Below, in pieces: positions 1-7,859 of a DNA stretch of 64,000 bases. Source of the DNA: Actinobacillus delphinicola (GTDB lineage: Bacteria; Pseudomonadota; Gammaproteobacteria; Enterobacterales; Pasteurellaceae); assembly GCF_900638385.1 (NCBI RefSeq), contig NZ_LR134510.1, forward strand, positions 1,736,001 through 1,800,000, given 5' to 3'. Each line of letters opens with the position of its first letter. Within the stretch, counting starts at the first letter, position 1. The translations under genes were made by a program, and so were the position numbers. Under the pieces are notes generated by a model. It was not told where the DNA came from and ran no database searches. It saw only the letters and a program-made list of their open reading frames with translations.

Positions 1-98
1 TCCTAAGAGGCATGACGGGGCAAGCGGGCGAGGGCATTTATTTTGATAAACCTACCAAAACGTTGGTGGATACATTGGAGGCACTGTTTGCATGCTAA
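1..98 (+). CDS. recB: RecB C-terminal end (partial)
   Basis: The last 31 codons of a gene that begins outside the window; the reading frame starts at base 3 and ends with TAA at 96-98. The peptide contains LRGM, GEGIYFDKP and a final LEALFAC, which matches the C-terminal nuclease-domain end of RecB, the helicase/nuclease subunit of RecBCD. The stop overlaps the recD start by 7 bp (92-98), so the two are translationally coupled. The identification rests on a short peptide plus the recD neighbour. Confidence 0.82.
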   Translation, partial: LRGMTGQAGEGIYFDKPTKTLVDTLEALFAC

Positions 99-2113
99 CT
101 TTATTAAAACAACTAAAAGATGAAAATATTATCAGTGCGGCCGATTATCATTTTGCCCAATTTATTGATAATAAACAAAAACCGTATCACTACGAGCAAG
201 GCATTGCCGATCTTGCTGTTTTCTTAGCGGCGCTTTGTAGCTATCACCAACAACAAGCAGGGCATAGTTGCATAAAATTAGACGAAAATCTTGGCGTGAA
301 TCCTTTTTTGCTTTCGCAATCACAGCGTGAGTTGCAACAAAGTATTCGCAATAAATTGATTTATCCCATTCACGAATGGCAAAGTCGCCTCGCGGATCAT
401 ATTGCTTTTAGTGCCGAACCATTAACCAAAATTGCACCGCTCGTTTTTCAATTTGATTCACTTTATTTTTACCGCGTCTGGCAAGATGAAAGGCGTGTTG
501 CCCGCTTTTTTGCACGCCACAAAAAAACACAAAATTTACCATTTTCCGATGCGGAAATTAAAGCTACATTGGATAAATTATTCCCTGCAGAATTTACTCA
601 ATTACTCCCAGAAGAAAAGCACGCTTGGCAAAAAATTGCCGTAGCGACTGCGATTAAACAATCTTGTTGTGTCCTAACAGGCGGACCAGGTACTGGGAAA
701 ACCACAACCGTTACGCGATTATTACTTGCCTTGCAAACGTTGTATCACGAAAAACTGATCATCAAGTTGGTGGCACCGACAGGGAAAGCTGCAGCACGCC
801 TAAAAGAAAGTTTAGACAATTCTTTAAAAGCGTTGGTGGAACGGGAACATATTGAGATTTCCGATAGCCTGCGTGAAAGCCTGCCACAAGATGCCGAAAC
901 CTTGCACCGCTTGCTGGGGATTAAATATTTCTCTACCGAGCCAAAATATCACGCCAAAAATTTATTAAATATCGATGTGCTGGTGGTGGATGAGGCAAGT
1001 ATGATTGACTTAGGGCTTATGGCAATGCTCGTACAAGCCCTGCGCCCTGATACAAAAATCATTCTGCTTGGCGACCAAGATCAGCTTTCTTCTGTTGAAG
1101 CGGGGGCAATTTTGGCGGAATTAGGGCGTTTTCAGCAGTTTAAAGGGGAGTTGTTGCCTTACAGTAGCGCCCATGCGGATTATCTCCAACGTGTAACAGG
1201 CGAAGCCTTACCGCATCAACCAGCCGTTTCTTATTTGCGTGATAATCTCTGCCACCTCGTTGCCAGTCGCCGCTTTGGTGAACGTAAATTGATTGGGGCG
1301 TTGGCAAAATCAATCAATGCTTTACAAAGCGAAGAAAGCTGGCAACTTTTCGCTCAAGATACTGAGCATAAAGAAATTGAAATGGTGAATTTAGATTTTC
1401 CAAAGCAAGGGCATTTGAGCGAGGAGAAAAAAGCCCATCTCGCCTTACAAACCGTTGTTGAGAGGGCGTGTGAGGCATACCGCCATTATTTAGAGGAAAT
1501 CGCTGAAATTCAGGCAAATAATTTACCGATTGCCGAGCAGTTAGATCGGATTTTTAAAGCCTTTAACCAAGTGCGCTTTCTCACCGCTGTACGTAAAGGG
1601 AATTTAGGGAGTGAACGCCTAAACGCCCTTATTTTTGAAAAGCTCAAACAGCAAGGGCTAATTCATTTTCATCAAGGACGTGAAAATTATGCGGGCAAAC
1701 CGATTTTAATTACCCAAAATGACCGCAACGTCCACCTTTATAATGGCGATATCGGACTTTATCTTATGGAAAAAAATGCCGATGGCGAAATCAAAGGGCG
1801 CTACTGGTTTGAAAACGGACAATCCGAATTACCAAGCCGTTTGCCTCAACACGAAAGTGCCTTTGTCATGACCGTGCATAAATCACAAGGTTCGGAATTT
1901 GCGCATACTTTTGTCGTTTTACCACTTGAATTTAACCCCGTCCTCACCAAAGAATTGCTTTACACAGGCGTAACCCGTGCCAAAGAAAAAGTCACGATTT
2001 TCAGTACTGAAGACATCTGGAAAATGGCCGTCCGCAAAGCCACCGACCGCCAAAGTGGATTATCGTTGTGGTTTTGGAGTAAAGAAAATATTCAAAAAGT
2101 AATGAATAACTAA
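92..2113 (+). CDS. recD: RecD, exonuclease V alpha subunit
   Basis: 673 residues, a normal length for RecD, the 5'-3' superfamily 1B helicase of RecBCD, which repairs double-strand breaks and recognises Chi. Visible motifs are Walker A GGPGTGKTT (about residues 197-205), Walker B VVDEAS (about 300), and near the C terminus MTVHKSQGSEF (from about 592) followed by LLYTGVTRAKE, the SF1 motifs V and VI. The ATG at 92 lies inside the end of recB, so the genes are co-transcribed. A strong hairpin terminator follows at 2148-2188. Confidence 0.97.
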   Translation: MLTLLKQLKDENIISAADYHFAQFIDNKQKPYHYEQGIADLAVFLAALCSYHQQQAGHSCIKLDENLGVNPFLLSQSQRELQQSIRNKLIYPIHEWQSRLADHIAFSAEPLTKIAPLVFQFDSLYFYRVWQDERRVARFFARHKKTQNLPFSDAEIKATLDKLFPAEFTQLLPEEKHAWQKIAVATAIKQSCCVLTGGPGTGKTTTVTRLLLALQTLYHEKLIIKLVAPTGKAAARLKESLDNSLKALVEREHIEISDSLRESLPQDAETLHRLLGIKYFSTEPKYHAKNLLNIDVLVVDEASMIDLGLMAMLVQALRPDTKIILLGDQDQLSSVEAGAILAELGRFQQFKGELLPYSSAHADYLQRVTGEALPHQPAVSYLRDNLCHLVASRRFGERKLIGALAKSINALQSEESWQLFAQDTEHKEIEMVNLDFPKQGHLSEEKKAHLALQTVVERACEAYRHYLEEIAEIQANNLPIAEQLDRIFKAFNQVRFLTAVRKGNLGSERLNALIFEKLKQQGLIHFHQGRENYAGKPILITQNDRNVHLYNGDIGLYLMEKNADGEIKGRYWFENGQSELPSRLPQHESAFVMTVHKSQGSEFAHTFVVLPLEFNPVLTKELLYTGVTRAKEKVTIFSTEDIWKMAVRKATDRQSGLSLWFWSKENIQKVMNN

Positions 2114-2147
2114 CTCTAAAATGTAAATCATATGCTACATTTTTATA

Positions 2148-2188
2148 AAAAATTCCCGAGGAATGCGGATACATCCTCGGGAATTTTT
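2148..2188 (+). terminator. Rho-independent terminator after recD
   Basis: Perfect inverted repeat AAAATTCCCGAGGA / TCCTCGGGAATTTT around an 11-nt loop, with T residues at the 3' side. It sits 35 bp after the recD stop. The A-rich 5' side would also serve the minus strand. Confidence 0.85.
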
Positions 2189-2483
2189 GATACAATCCTC
2201 TTATTTATATAGCCTACATGCTACAAAATTAATAAAATAGAATAATTAAGTATTTTATTTGCACAAATAATGATATTTATTAATCATATTGATTAAATAT
2301 GAATCACATGATCTTATCAAAAACAAATTTTCTTTTATTTTCCCCGTGTAGAAAGGGTAATTTTGGATAATTAATCATCAATTATTGGAATAGAGGAGCG
2401 ATCGGAATTTTATTGGCGTGACAGAATAAGTTTTTAGAAAAAACATAGGTTGGTAATAGAAGCGTAGTCCGTTTTAAGCAAGA
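2189..2483. other. Intergenic, no gene seen
   Basis: About 300 AT-rich bases with no supported reading frame, RNA gene or repeat. It separates the recBD terminator from the decayed DUF2335 copy. Confidence 0.5.
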
Positions 2484-2772
2484 TTAGATGAGTGAATTGG
2501 AAGAGATTGATATGTTGATACAACATGTAACAAGTAATAGGGCTCCAATCGGTTCAATAAAGGTAAACCATAATAATTTCGTTTCACCTTTTTGACGACT
2601 TTCGGCTTCTAATTTAGTTTGTTCTATGACGAAATCAACAAGATCTGGACGAAAAGTATTTAATCGCTCCAATCCATTTATCTAAAAGCGGGCCATCCGT
2701 TTGGCTATGTGAGAGTTAAATTTCATTACCCGATAAGCTTTTAGCTTTAACCTGTGTATTTTTTGTTGCCAT
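2484..2772 (-). pseudogene. Decayed DUF2335 membrane protein (second copy)
   Basis: A degenerate relative of the DUF2335 gene at 3377-3853. An ATG at 2772 opens MATKNTQVKAKSLSGNEI and then meets TAA. The next stretch in that frame reads SHSQTDGPLLDKW, and after a frame change the sequence continues ERLNTFRPDLVDFVIEQTKLEAESRQ plus a hydrophobic segment. These align with ISGPLPPASELQRYNQVIPNGADRIMQLAEKEQENRY in the intact copy. The ATG overlaps the end of its upstream small gene by 26 bp, as the intact pair overlaps by 29 bp. A nonsense codon, a frameshift and a shortened N terminus make it a pseudogene. The homology is by eye. Confidence 0.6.
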
Positions 2773-2938
2773 ATTTTTCAATGTTGCGGTTTAGTGATGA
2801 TGAAACTTTCTTTGCATCAGATTGCAAATTCTGACGATCTTTCGTAAAACCCTGACGGGATGTTGGATATTGGGTAGGGCTTTGCAAAACGTTTGCGACA
2901 ATGCTTAAGTTTGTTAAGCGCTTAAGTAGTGCAACCAT
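2747..2938 (-). CDS. Small protein, partner of DUF2335 (copy B)
   Basis: 63 residues with a good ribosome site (GGGAG, about 6 nt before the ATG). Its plan, a short apolar N-terminal segment (LTNLSIVANVLQS) then a polar stretch containing NLQ and a basic C terminus, matches the small gene at 3825-4040 (LANFMVGVGSVLNIAP...ENLQKDW...AIKKV). Both sit immediately upstream of, and overlap, a DUF2335 gene. I do not recognise a function. Here the downstream partner is broken, so this gene may be an orphan. It could be non-functional itself. Confidence 0.5.
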   Translation of the reverse strand: MVALLKRLTNLSIVANVLQSPTQYPTSRQGFTKDRQNLQSDAKKVSSSLNRNIEKYGNKKYTG

Positions 2939-3376
2939 ATGTTCTCCCTGGAATGATTGGTATTTGATATAAAGCCATAATTTATGATTAACAAGTACCT
3001 AATTTCGGCTAGCCTAGTTCCAATCTAGGATATTTAGAGTGTAAACAAAGCATTTAAATTTGTAATTATATTTTAAAAGTAAACGTTTACTCGTTTACTT
3101 TATTGCATTGCGTAATCCATTTTATTCTTAAGCAGTCATAGTTAAACGCTCCGTCGCCCCAGCGGTCACAACAGTTTTTGCGGGCCACATCGTATTTTTC
3201 ACGGGAATTTTAAGAAAAACGCATTAATCATTGCGTCTAAATAGATTATTTTCTGCTGTCACCAAAGAAGCAGCAACGGATTATTAATGGGGAAAGGGGC
3301 GAGTAATTTTACCCCTGATATTTTGCTTGAATCGAGTGTAATTGGGTGAAAATTTATATTAGTAGACAATTAGAAA
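2939..3376. other. Gap between the two DUF2335 modules
   Basis: About 440 bp with no supported gene. It holds the perfect inverted repeat at 3076-3101 and should contain the promoter of the small gene ending at 2747. A short plus-strand open stretch near 3145-3230 (VAPAVTTVFAGHIVFFTGIL) looks protein-like but has no start or known homologue that I can see. Confidence 0.4.
3076..3101. repeat. Perfect 10-bp inverted repeat
   Basis: AAAGTAAACG, 6 nt, CGTTTACTTT. It lies about 140 bp upstream of the small gene at 2747-2938 and has no T-run, so an operator or RNA hairpin is more likely than a terminator. Function unknown. Confidence 0.45.
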
Positions 3377-3853
3377 TTAGTTTTCTTCTTTATCATTTTG
3401 TGATGCTGAGTGACGTTCAGGGATAACTTTTCCTATAACGAAAATACCTGCAAGAGCAACTAGAACAGAAATCATTACTGTCACTGCCGCCCCATATTGT
3501 TCTTTACTAACAAGGTAACAACAGAAGCCAACAACTAGCATAACGCTAATTAAACCAAAACAGAGTCCGATAAGCTGAATGTGCAGTGACATTTTAGGAA
3601 TAGCATAGCGATTTTCTTGCTCTTTTTCAGCCAATTGCATAATACGATCAGCACCATTAGGAATGACTTGGTTATAACGCTGTAATTCACTTGCAGGGGG
3701 TAAAGGTCCACTAATACGTTGATGAGCAAACAAAATCGTCATTGCAGTCTCTGCTTCGGGTGTCTTTAATACTTCCTCTAATAATTCTGGTGTATTAGTA
3801 ACGATATCAACGATTTGCTGGTTATTATTTAAATTTTGTTTGTCTTTCGTCAT
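3377..3853 (-). CDS. DUF2335 family membrane protein
   Basis: 158 residues. The central block ISGPLPPASELQRYNQVIPNGADRIMQLAEKEQENRY is characteristic of DUF2335 predicted membrane proteins. It is followed by two hydrophobic segments (about residues 90-115 and 120-145) and a short polar tail, so it is probably an inner-membrane protein with its N-terminal half in the cytoplasm. The ATG at 3853 lies 29 bp inside the preceding small gene, with AAAGGTC as ribosome site, which suggests coupled translation. No function is established that I know of. The module is duplicated at 2484-2938 in decayed form. Confidence 0.75.
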   Translation of the reverse strand: MTKDKQNLNNNQQIVDIVTNTPELLEEVLKTPEAETAMTILFAHQRISGPLPPASELQRYNQVIPNGADRIMQLAEKEQENRYAIPKMSLHIQLIGLCFGLISVMLVVGFCCYLVSKEQYGAAVTVMISVLVALAGIFVIGKVIPERHSASQNDKEEN

Positions 3854-4040
3854 TTTTGACCTTTTTTATTGCCGTCGTAAAATATTGACCTACAGCGTAC
3901 CAATCTTTTTGCAAATTTTCGAAATCAGTGCTTGCGGGCTTTATTTGTACGGAAGTTGAAAATATGGGTGCAATATTCAAGACAGACCCAACTCCGACCA
4001 TAAAATTAGCGAGATATTGTGATTTTTTAGATGTATGCAT
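3825..4040 (-). CDS. Small protein, partner of DUF2335 (copy A)
   Basis: 71 residues from the ATG at 4040. I prefer this start over an in-frame upstream one because AGGAGG sits 4 nt before it. The protein has a short apolar stretch (FMVGVGSVLNIAPIF, about residues 13-27), then FENLQKDWYAVGQYFTTAIKKVKNDE and a basic tail. Its 3' end overlaps the DUF2335 gene by 29 bp. It resembles the 63-residue product at 2747-2938. I cannot assign a function; a membrane-associated partner of the DUF2335 protein is the simplest reading. Confidence 0.65.
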   Translation of the reverse strand: MHTSKKSQYLANFMVGVGSVLNIAPIFSTSVQIKPASTDFENLQKDWYAVGQYFTTAIKKVKNDERQTKFK

Positions 4041-4566
4041 AATGCCTCCTATCACGCATAATACCACGTAATTATCACACTTCGTGGTATTTATTGCAAT
4101 TTTGTACAGAATGTTTATTTCATTTTGAAATGTCAATCACAATTCACCTAAATTATATTATTTTTACTATACCTATAAACATCAATGAGTCACCTCTTGA
4201 AAAGAAACTAGGCTCAAATGAGAGTTGATTAGCATGTTCGAATCAGGCGAAATCGTTGTTTTTATTGTCTTGAAAGAATTTTTTGTGTTTTTAGGATTAT
4301 AATCACTCTTTTTTACAGCACCATCCCCTAGGATTATTTTTGCGATCTTAATCGTGATTTTTTATTCTCCCTAAGGCATATTTATACGCTTTTGATAAAA
4401 TGAAAATAGTGTGGTTCAAATGGTTTGTATACTATTTTTGTTTAAAATTGAAACATTGACAAATTTTACTGAGTAGCATACCATCGAAGAAAATTAAATA
4501 TCTTCAATACTTGATATTTATACAAACATCCAGCCTTTGGCGATTCGTTTCACTATTCCGAAATAG
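4041..4566. other. Intergenic, AT-rich, no gene seen
   Basis: About 520 bp without a supported gene. It holds the promoter region of the DUF2335 module and a plus-strand TTGACA-17-TACCAT pair at about 4457-4485 that could be a weak promoter pointing to the NYN remnant. Confidence 0.4.
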
Positions 4567-4782
4567 ATGACCCTTAGGCTTTTTTATTATTTAAAAAAAC
4601 TGGCAGATAAAATTGTTTTGATTTCAGGAGATAGTGATTTTGTTCCTGCTGCGAAACTTGCTCGAATGGAAGGAGCGCATTTTATACTTGATGCGATGGG
4701 ACGTAAGGTAAAAGGGGATTTAGCTGAGCATATAGATGGATTAAAAACTTTTATCCATAAACACACATTGAAAGTAGAATAA
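4567..4782 (+). pseudogene. NYN/LabA-like (DUF88) C-terminal remnant
   Basis: 71 codons. The block LADKIVLISGDSDFVPAAKLARMEGAHFILDAMGRKVKGDLAEHIDGL is typical of the C-terminal half of NYN-domain proteins of the DUF88/LabA group, putative PIN-like nucleases; GDSDF is a conserved acidic motif. Full-length members exceed 200 residues, and the N-terminal half with the other acidic residues is missing. The bases upstream carry in-frame stops and no recognisable NYN sequence. I read it as a remnant of a horizontally mobile gene. A ribosome site is not obvious. Confidence 0.65.
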
Positions 4783-4808
4783 TTACGGTAACGATTACAG
4801 ATCATATA

Positions 4809-4837
4809 AAAAACCGCCCTTGGGCGGTTTTGTTTTT
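4809..4837. terminator. Bidirectional terminator
   Basis: Stem AAACCGCCC / GGGCGGTTT at 4811-4830 with T-runs on both strands. It serves the minus-strand gene ending at 4838 and the plus-strand NYN remnant. Confidence 0.85.
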
Positions 4838-5626
4838 TTAACTCTGCACATCCCATGCGATGTTTGAGAGGAGGCGGCAGTGGTCGCATTTGAAGTCGAA
4901 GACGCCGAAGAGGTTTTGTTGGAGTTTCCACGGTTTTTGGCAAAGGGGGCAGTGGCGGTTTTCTTCTGTGGCGAGGTCTTCACCGCCGACACGGTAAAGG
5001 TAGTAATAAGTCGGGATACCTGACACTTCTTCGATTTGTTGGCGAAGTGCGTAACCGTGTTTAAAAAGGCGGGTGTCCACGTGTGAAATTTCGGCGAGGG
5101 CGAGTTTTTCTAAAGCGGCGGCATTCATTTGTAATTGGTCGTAGGCTTGCCAGTTTTCTTGCCATTTAATGATATCTTTTGCGAGATGAGGCACGTCTTT
5201 TAATTGTTTATAAAGCGGAATTGGCGCGAGGGTGTCGCCACTGTGAAGCGGAGAACAAGATTGCACAAAGGAAGTGTAGAGCATTTGCCAGCTTGGTTTT
5301 TCTGTACAGGTGATTTCGGCATTCAGATCCTCGGCAATAATTTGTAAATTATCTAGCCATAGCCCTAAATTTTCGACTTTTTCTAGTGCTTTATCCACAA
5401 ATTGGTTGTTCCATTCAGGTAAAAGGCTGTGTTGTTCTGGGCAGACGGCACGCATGCCGAAGCCTTCTGTATCTTCTTGTTTTGCAACATAAAGGGAAAT
5501 CTCACGCCCAATAATTTGCCCGTTGTAGCGCCATTCATCAATTAATTTATTTATCGCTTGATAGGCGGCATTCATATCGCCTTGATAACTCGGTAGTTGT
5601 TTGAAAAATACTTCAACCAAATACAT
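4838..5626 (-). CDS. Zn-ribbon protein, DUF2310 family
   Basis: 262 residues. The C terminus holds a zinc ribbon, HCPLCQKPW then FKCDHCRLLS, in the context of the DUF2310 family (predicted nucleic-acid-binding Zn-ribbon proteins of gammaproteobacteria). The conserved YRVGGEDLATEENRHCP segment precedes the first cysteine pair. AAAGGA precedes the ATG at 5626. It appears monocistronic: a terminator follows and two inverted repeats lie upstream. No biochemical role is known to me. Confidence 0.7.
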   Translation of the reverse strand: MYLVEVFFKQLPSYQGDMNAAYQAINKLIDEWRYNGQIIGREISLYVAKQEDTEGFGMRAVCPEQHSLLPEWNNQFVDKALEKVENLGLWLDNLQIIAEDLNAEITCTEKPSWQMLYTSFVQSCSPLHSGDTLAPIPLYKQLKDVPHLAKDIIKWQENWQAYDQLQMNAAALEKLALAEISHVDTRLFKHGYALRQQIEEVSGIPTYYYLYRVGGEDLATEENRHCPLCQKPWKLQQNLFGVFDFKCDHCRLLSNIAWDVQS

Positions 5627-5663
5627 AAAATGTGTCCTTTGTGGTTTTTATAAAAAATAAAAC

Positions 5664-5703
5664 ACGCCTCAATTTTCGTGAAATTTTATGAAAATTCAGG
5701 CGT
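5664..5703. repeat. CGCCCC inverted pair, copy 1
   Basis: ACGCCTCAATTTTC / GAAAATTCAGGCGT arms of 14 bp with one mismatch. It is a divergent member (CCTCAA for CCCCGA) of the dispersed repeat described in the findings, lying upstream of the DUF2310 gene. Confidence 0.75.
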
Positions 5704-5804
5704 AAGAATGAGATAAGTGCCTTATTTTATGGCGAATCTTGTGTAGGGCGATAATGTAATACATATCCGCCATTCCTTCAAATTAAACCGTAGAAAAAAT
5801 AAAA

Positions 5805-5844
5805 ACGCCCCGATTTTCATAAAAATTTACGGAAATCGGGGCGT
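5805..5844. repeat. CGCCCC inverted pair, copy 2
   Basis: ACGCCCCGATTTTC / GGAAATCGGGGCGT arms, one mismatch, around a 12-nt AT-rich loop. It lies 19 bp past the stop of the LTA-synthase-like gene (minus strand) and can act as its terminator. Confidence 0.85.
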
Positions 5845-5863
5845 GATTTAAGCAAAAAATGGA

Positions 5864-7816
5864 TTATTTTTTACTTGGTGTAATGCTTGCTGGATAGAGG
5901 TGATGCGCGTAGGCATAACTTCCCCAAAGAGCATAAGCGAGCGCTTCTTTTTTCATTAACTCAGGCACTTGGGCAGGGGTGAGTTTATGGGTTTCTGGGT
6001 TATAGGTATAACCCGCTGGCGCTTTGCTTGGTTGTAATAAAACCACATCGTTGCCGACACGATATGCAAAAGTTTTATCAAATTGCATAAAGTTGCGGTT
6101 GAGATCTTCATCTGTGGTTAAATCCTGTCCTAGCATTGGGTAATCCGCACTGATACCAATTGCGGAAAGCAGTGTGGTCGGCATATCAAGCTGACTTACC
6201 AAGCGATTATCTTGGCGAGGTTTGATACCTGCTCCGATAATTAAGGCTGGGATATGGAAATGTTGTACAGGTACGAGGGTCGCGCCGAATACGCGTGAGT
6301 CGTGGTCAGCAATAACCAAGAATACGGTATTTTTCCAATAATCAGAATTTTTCGCCATTTTGAAGAATTGACCAATCGCATAGTCAGCATATTTTGCTGC
6401 ATTATTGCGGGTCGCTTTTTCTTTGTCGTAAAGTTTGATTTTGCCGTCTGGATATTCAAACGGGTCGTGGTTACTTGAACTGAATACGAGGCTGAAGAAC
6501 GGTTTACCTTCTTTAGCAAGTTTGGTGAATGTCGCATTCGCACGGTCAAATAAATCTTCATCGCTTACGCCCCACGTGCCGACAAATTTCGGATTTTTGT
6601 AGTCGTTTTGGTCGATGATGGTATCGATACCGTTGTTATAGAAGAAGGTTGCCATGTTATCAAACTGTTTTTCACCGCCATAGATGAAAGACGTGTCATA
6701 ACCATGTTCTTTCAAGACACGTGCGATAGTAAAGAACCCATGTTGGCTTAATGGAAGTTTTACCACGCTACGCGCTGGCGTTGGGGTAAAGCCAGTGATG
6801 GTTGCTTCAATACCACGGACAGAACGAGTTCCTGTTGCGTATAAACGTTTAAACCACCAACCTTCTTTAGAAAGTTGATCAAGATTCGGTGAAAGACCAC
6901 GTTTATCGCCTAATGCACCGATAAATTGCGCACCTAAGCTTTCTTCAAGAATAATTACAAGATTTTTCGGTTTACCTTTGTAGGTTGCATCGTGATGAAT
7001 CCAAGTTGGGTATTCTTTAGAAAGATAAATGCTATCGGGGCGGTGTTGTGCCTCACGCACTAATTTGATGATTTCTGGTAATGGCATTTTGCCGTAAAGC
7101 TCAGCGGCATTCGCTTCTTTTTGCATTTGGTTAATCGCAAAACCAAGGGAATAGGTTGAGTTTAAGACTAATGAGTTCACCAGTGCATCAGGGGAGAAGG
7201 CTACCATTGATGGGTTGATTGGGCGGTGTTCAAAGCTAGAGCGTGCGCCCATAAAGGTTAAGCCACCCACGATTAAAAATGCCACAATACGCCAATACCA
7301 TGGACGGTAAGTGATGTTTTTCATCACACGACCAGAAATTTTCCAGTAAGCAATAATCATAAGTATGGTAACAATTGGCGTTACGATGAGGGCAAAGGTA
7401 TGTCCCGCCGCCAACATGCTAAACACTTCTTTCGGGCTATTAAGGTATTCAAAGAAAAGACGATTTGGGCGAAAATCATAAGTATTAATGAAAGCAGGGG
7501 TTGCCGCTTCCATAAAGGCGATAACAGCAGAAATCGCAACGAGATAAATACGAATAATAAAGTTAATAACACGTCCGAACGCATTATTACTTGCTAAAAA
7601 ATAGGTAAGAATAATTGGGAGGGCAAATAACCAACAAAGTGTAGAAATGTCAATACGTAATCCTTGTATAAACATAACATGCCAGCCATTAACGGCCGAT
7701 ACTCGGCTAGATTGCCATAAACATAAACCTAAGCGGCTAACAAAAAATACCGCAAGGTTTATCAAAAAGAATACAACGAGGGGATATAAAGCCCCTAACT
7801 TCTTGCGTAATTGCAT
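5864..7816 (-). CDS. LTA-synthase-like sulfatase-family transferase
   Basis: 650 residues: an N-terminal membrane domain of about five segments (residues 10-205), then a periplasmic alkaline-phosphatase-like domain. Family signatures are LVIILEESLGAQFIG (metal-binding Glu near 291), ATGTRSVRGIEAT with the expected nucleophile Thr near 330, HDPFEYPDG, and VIADHDSRVFG. The fold is shared by lipoteichoic acid synthase, OpgB and phosphoethanolamine transferases. In Gram-negative Pasteurellaceae related proteins add phosphoethanolamine to LPS heptose (Lpt-type), so LPS decoration is my inference; glucan phosphoglycerol transfer is the alternative. The thiI gene lies 43 bp upstream on the same strand. 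Confidence 0.85.
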   Translation of the reverse strand: MQLRKKLGALYPLVVFFLINLAVFFVSRLGLCLWQSSRVSAVNGWHVMFIQGLRIDISTLCWLFALPIILTYFLASNNAFGRVINFIIRIYLVAISAVIAFMEAATPAFINTYDFRPNRLFFEYLNSPKEVFSMLAAGHTFALIVTPIVTILMIIAYWKISGRVMKNITYRPWYWRIVAFLIVGGLTFMGARSSFEHRPINPSMVAFSPDALVNSLVLNSTYSLGFAINQMQKEANAAELYGKMPLPEIIKLVREAQHRPDSIYLSKEYPTWIHHDATYKGKPKNLVIILEESLGAQFIGALGDKRGLSPNLDQLSKEGWWFKRLYATGTRSVRGIEATITGFTPTPARSVVKLPLSQHGFFTIARVLKEHGYDTSFIYGGEKQFDNMATFFYNNGIDTIIDQNDYKNPKFVGTWGVSDEDLFDRANATFTKLAKEGKPFFSLVFSSSNHDPFEYPDGKIKLYDKEKATRNNAAKYADYAIGQFFKMAKNSDYWKNTVFLVIADHDSRVFGATLVPVQHFHIPALIIGAGIKPRQDNRLVSQLDMPTTLLSAIGISADYPMLGQDLTTDEDLNRNFMQFDKTFAYRVGNDVVLLQPSKAPAGYTYNPETHKLTPAQVPELMKKEALAYALWGSYAYAHHLYPASITPSKK

Positions 7817-7859
7817 AAACTAATCCTTAAAAATATAGGGGCTTAAAACTCATCGTGCG

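Noticed and set aside
3290-3312. AGGGG...CCCCT hairpin after the intact DUF2335 gene as its terminator
   Set aside because: The stem is only about 5 bp and no T-run follows on the minus strand.
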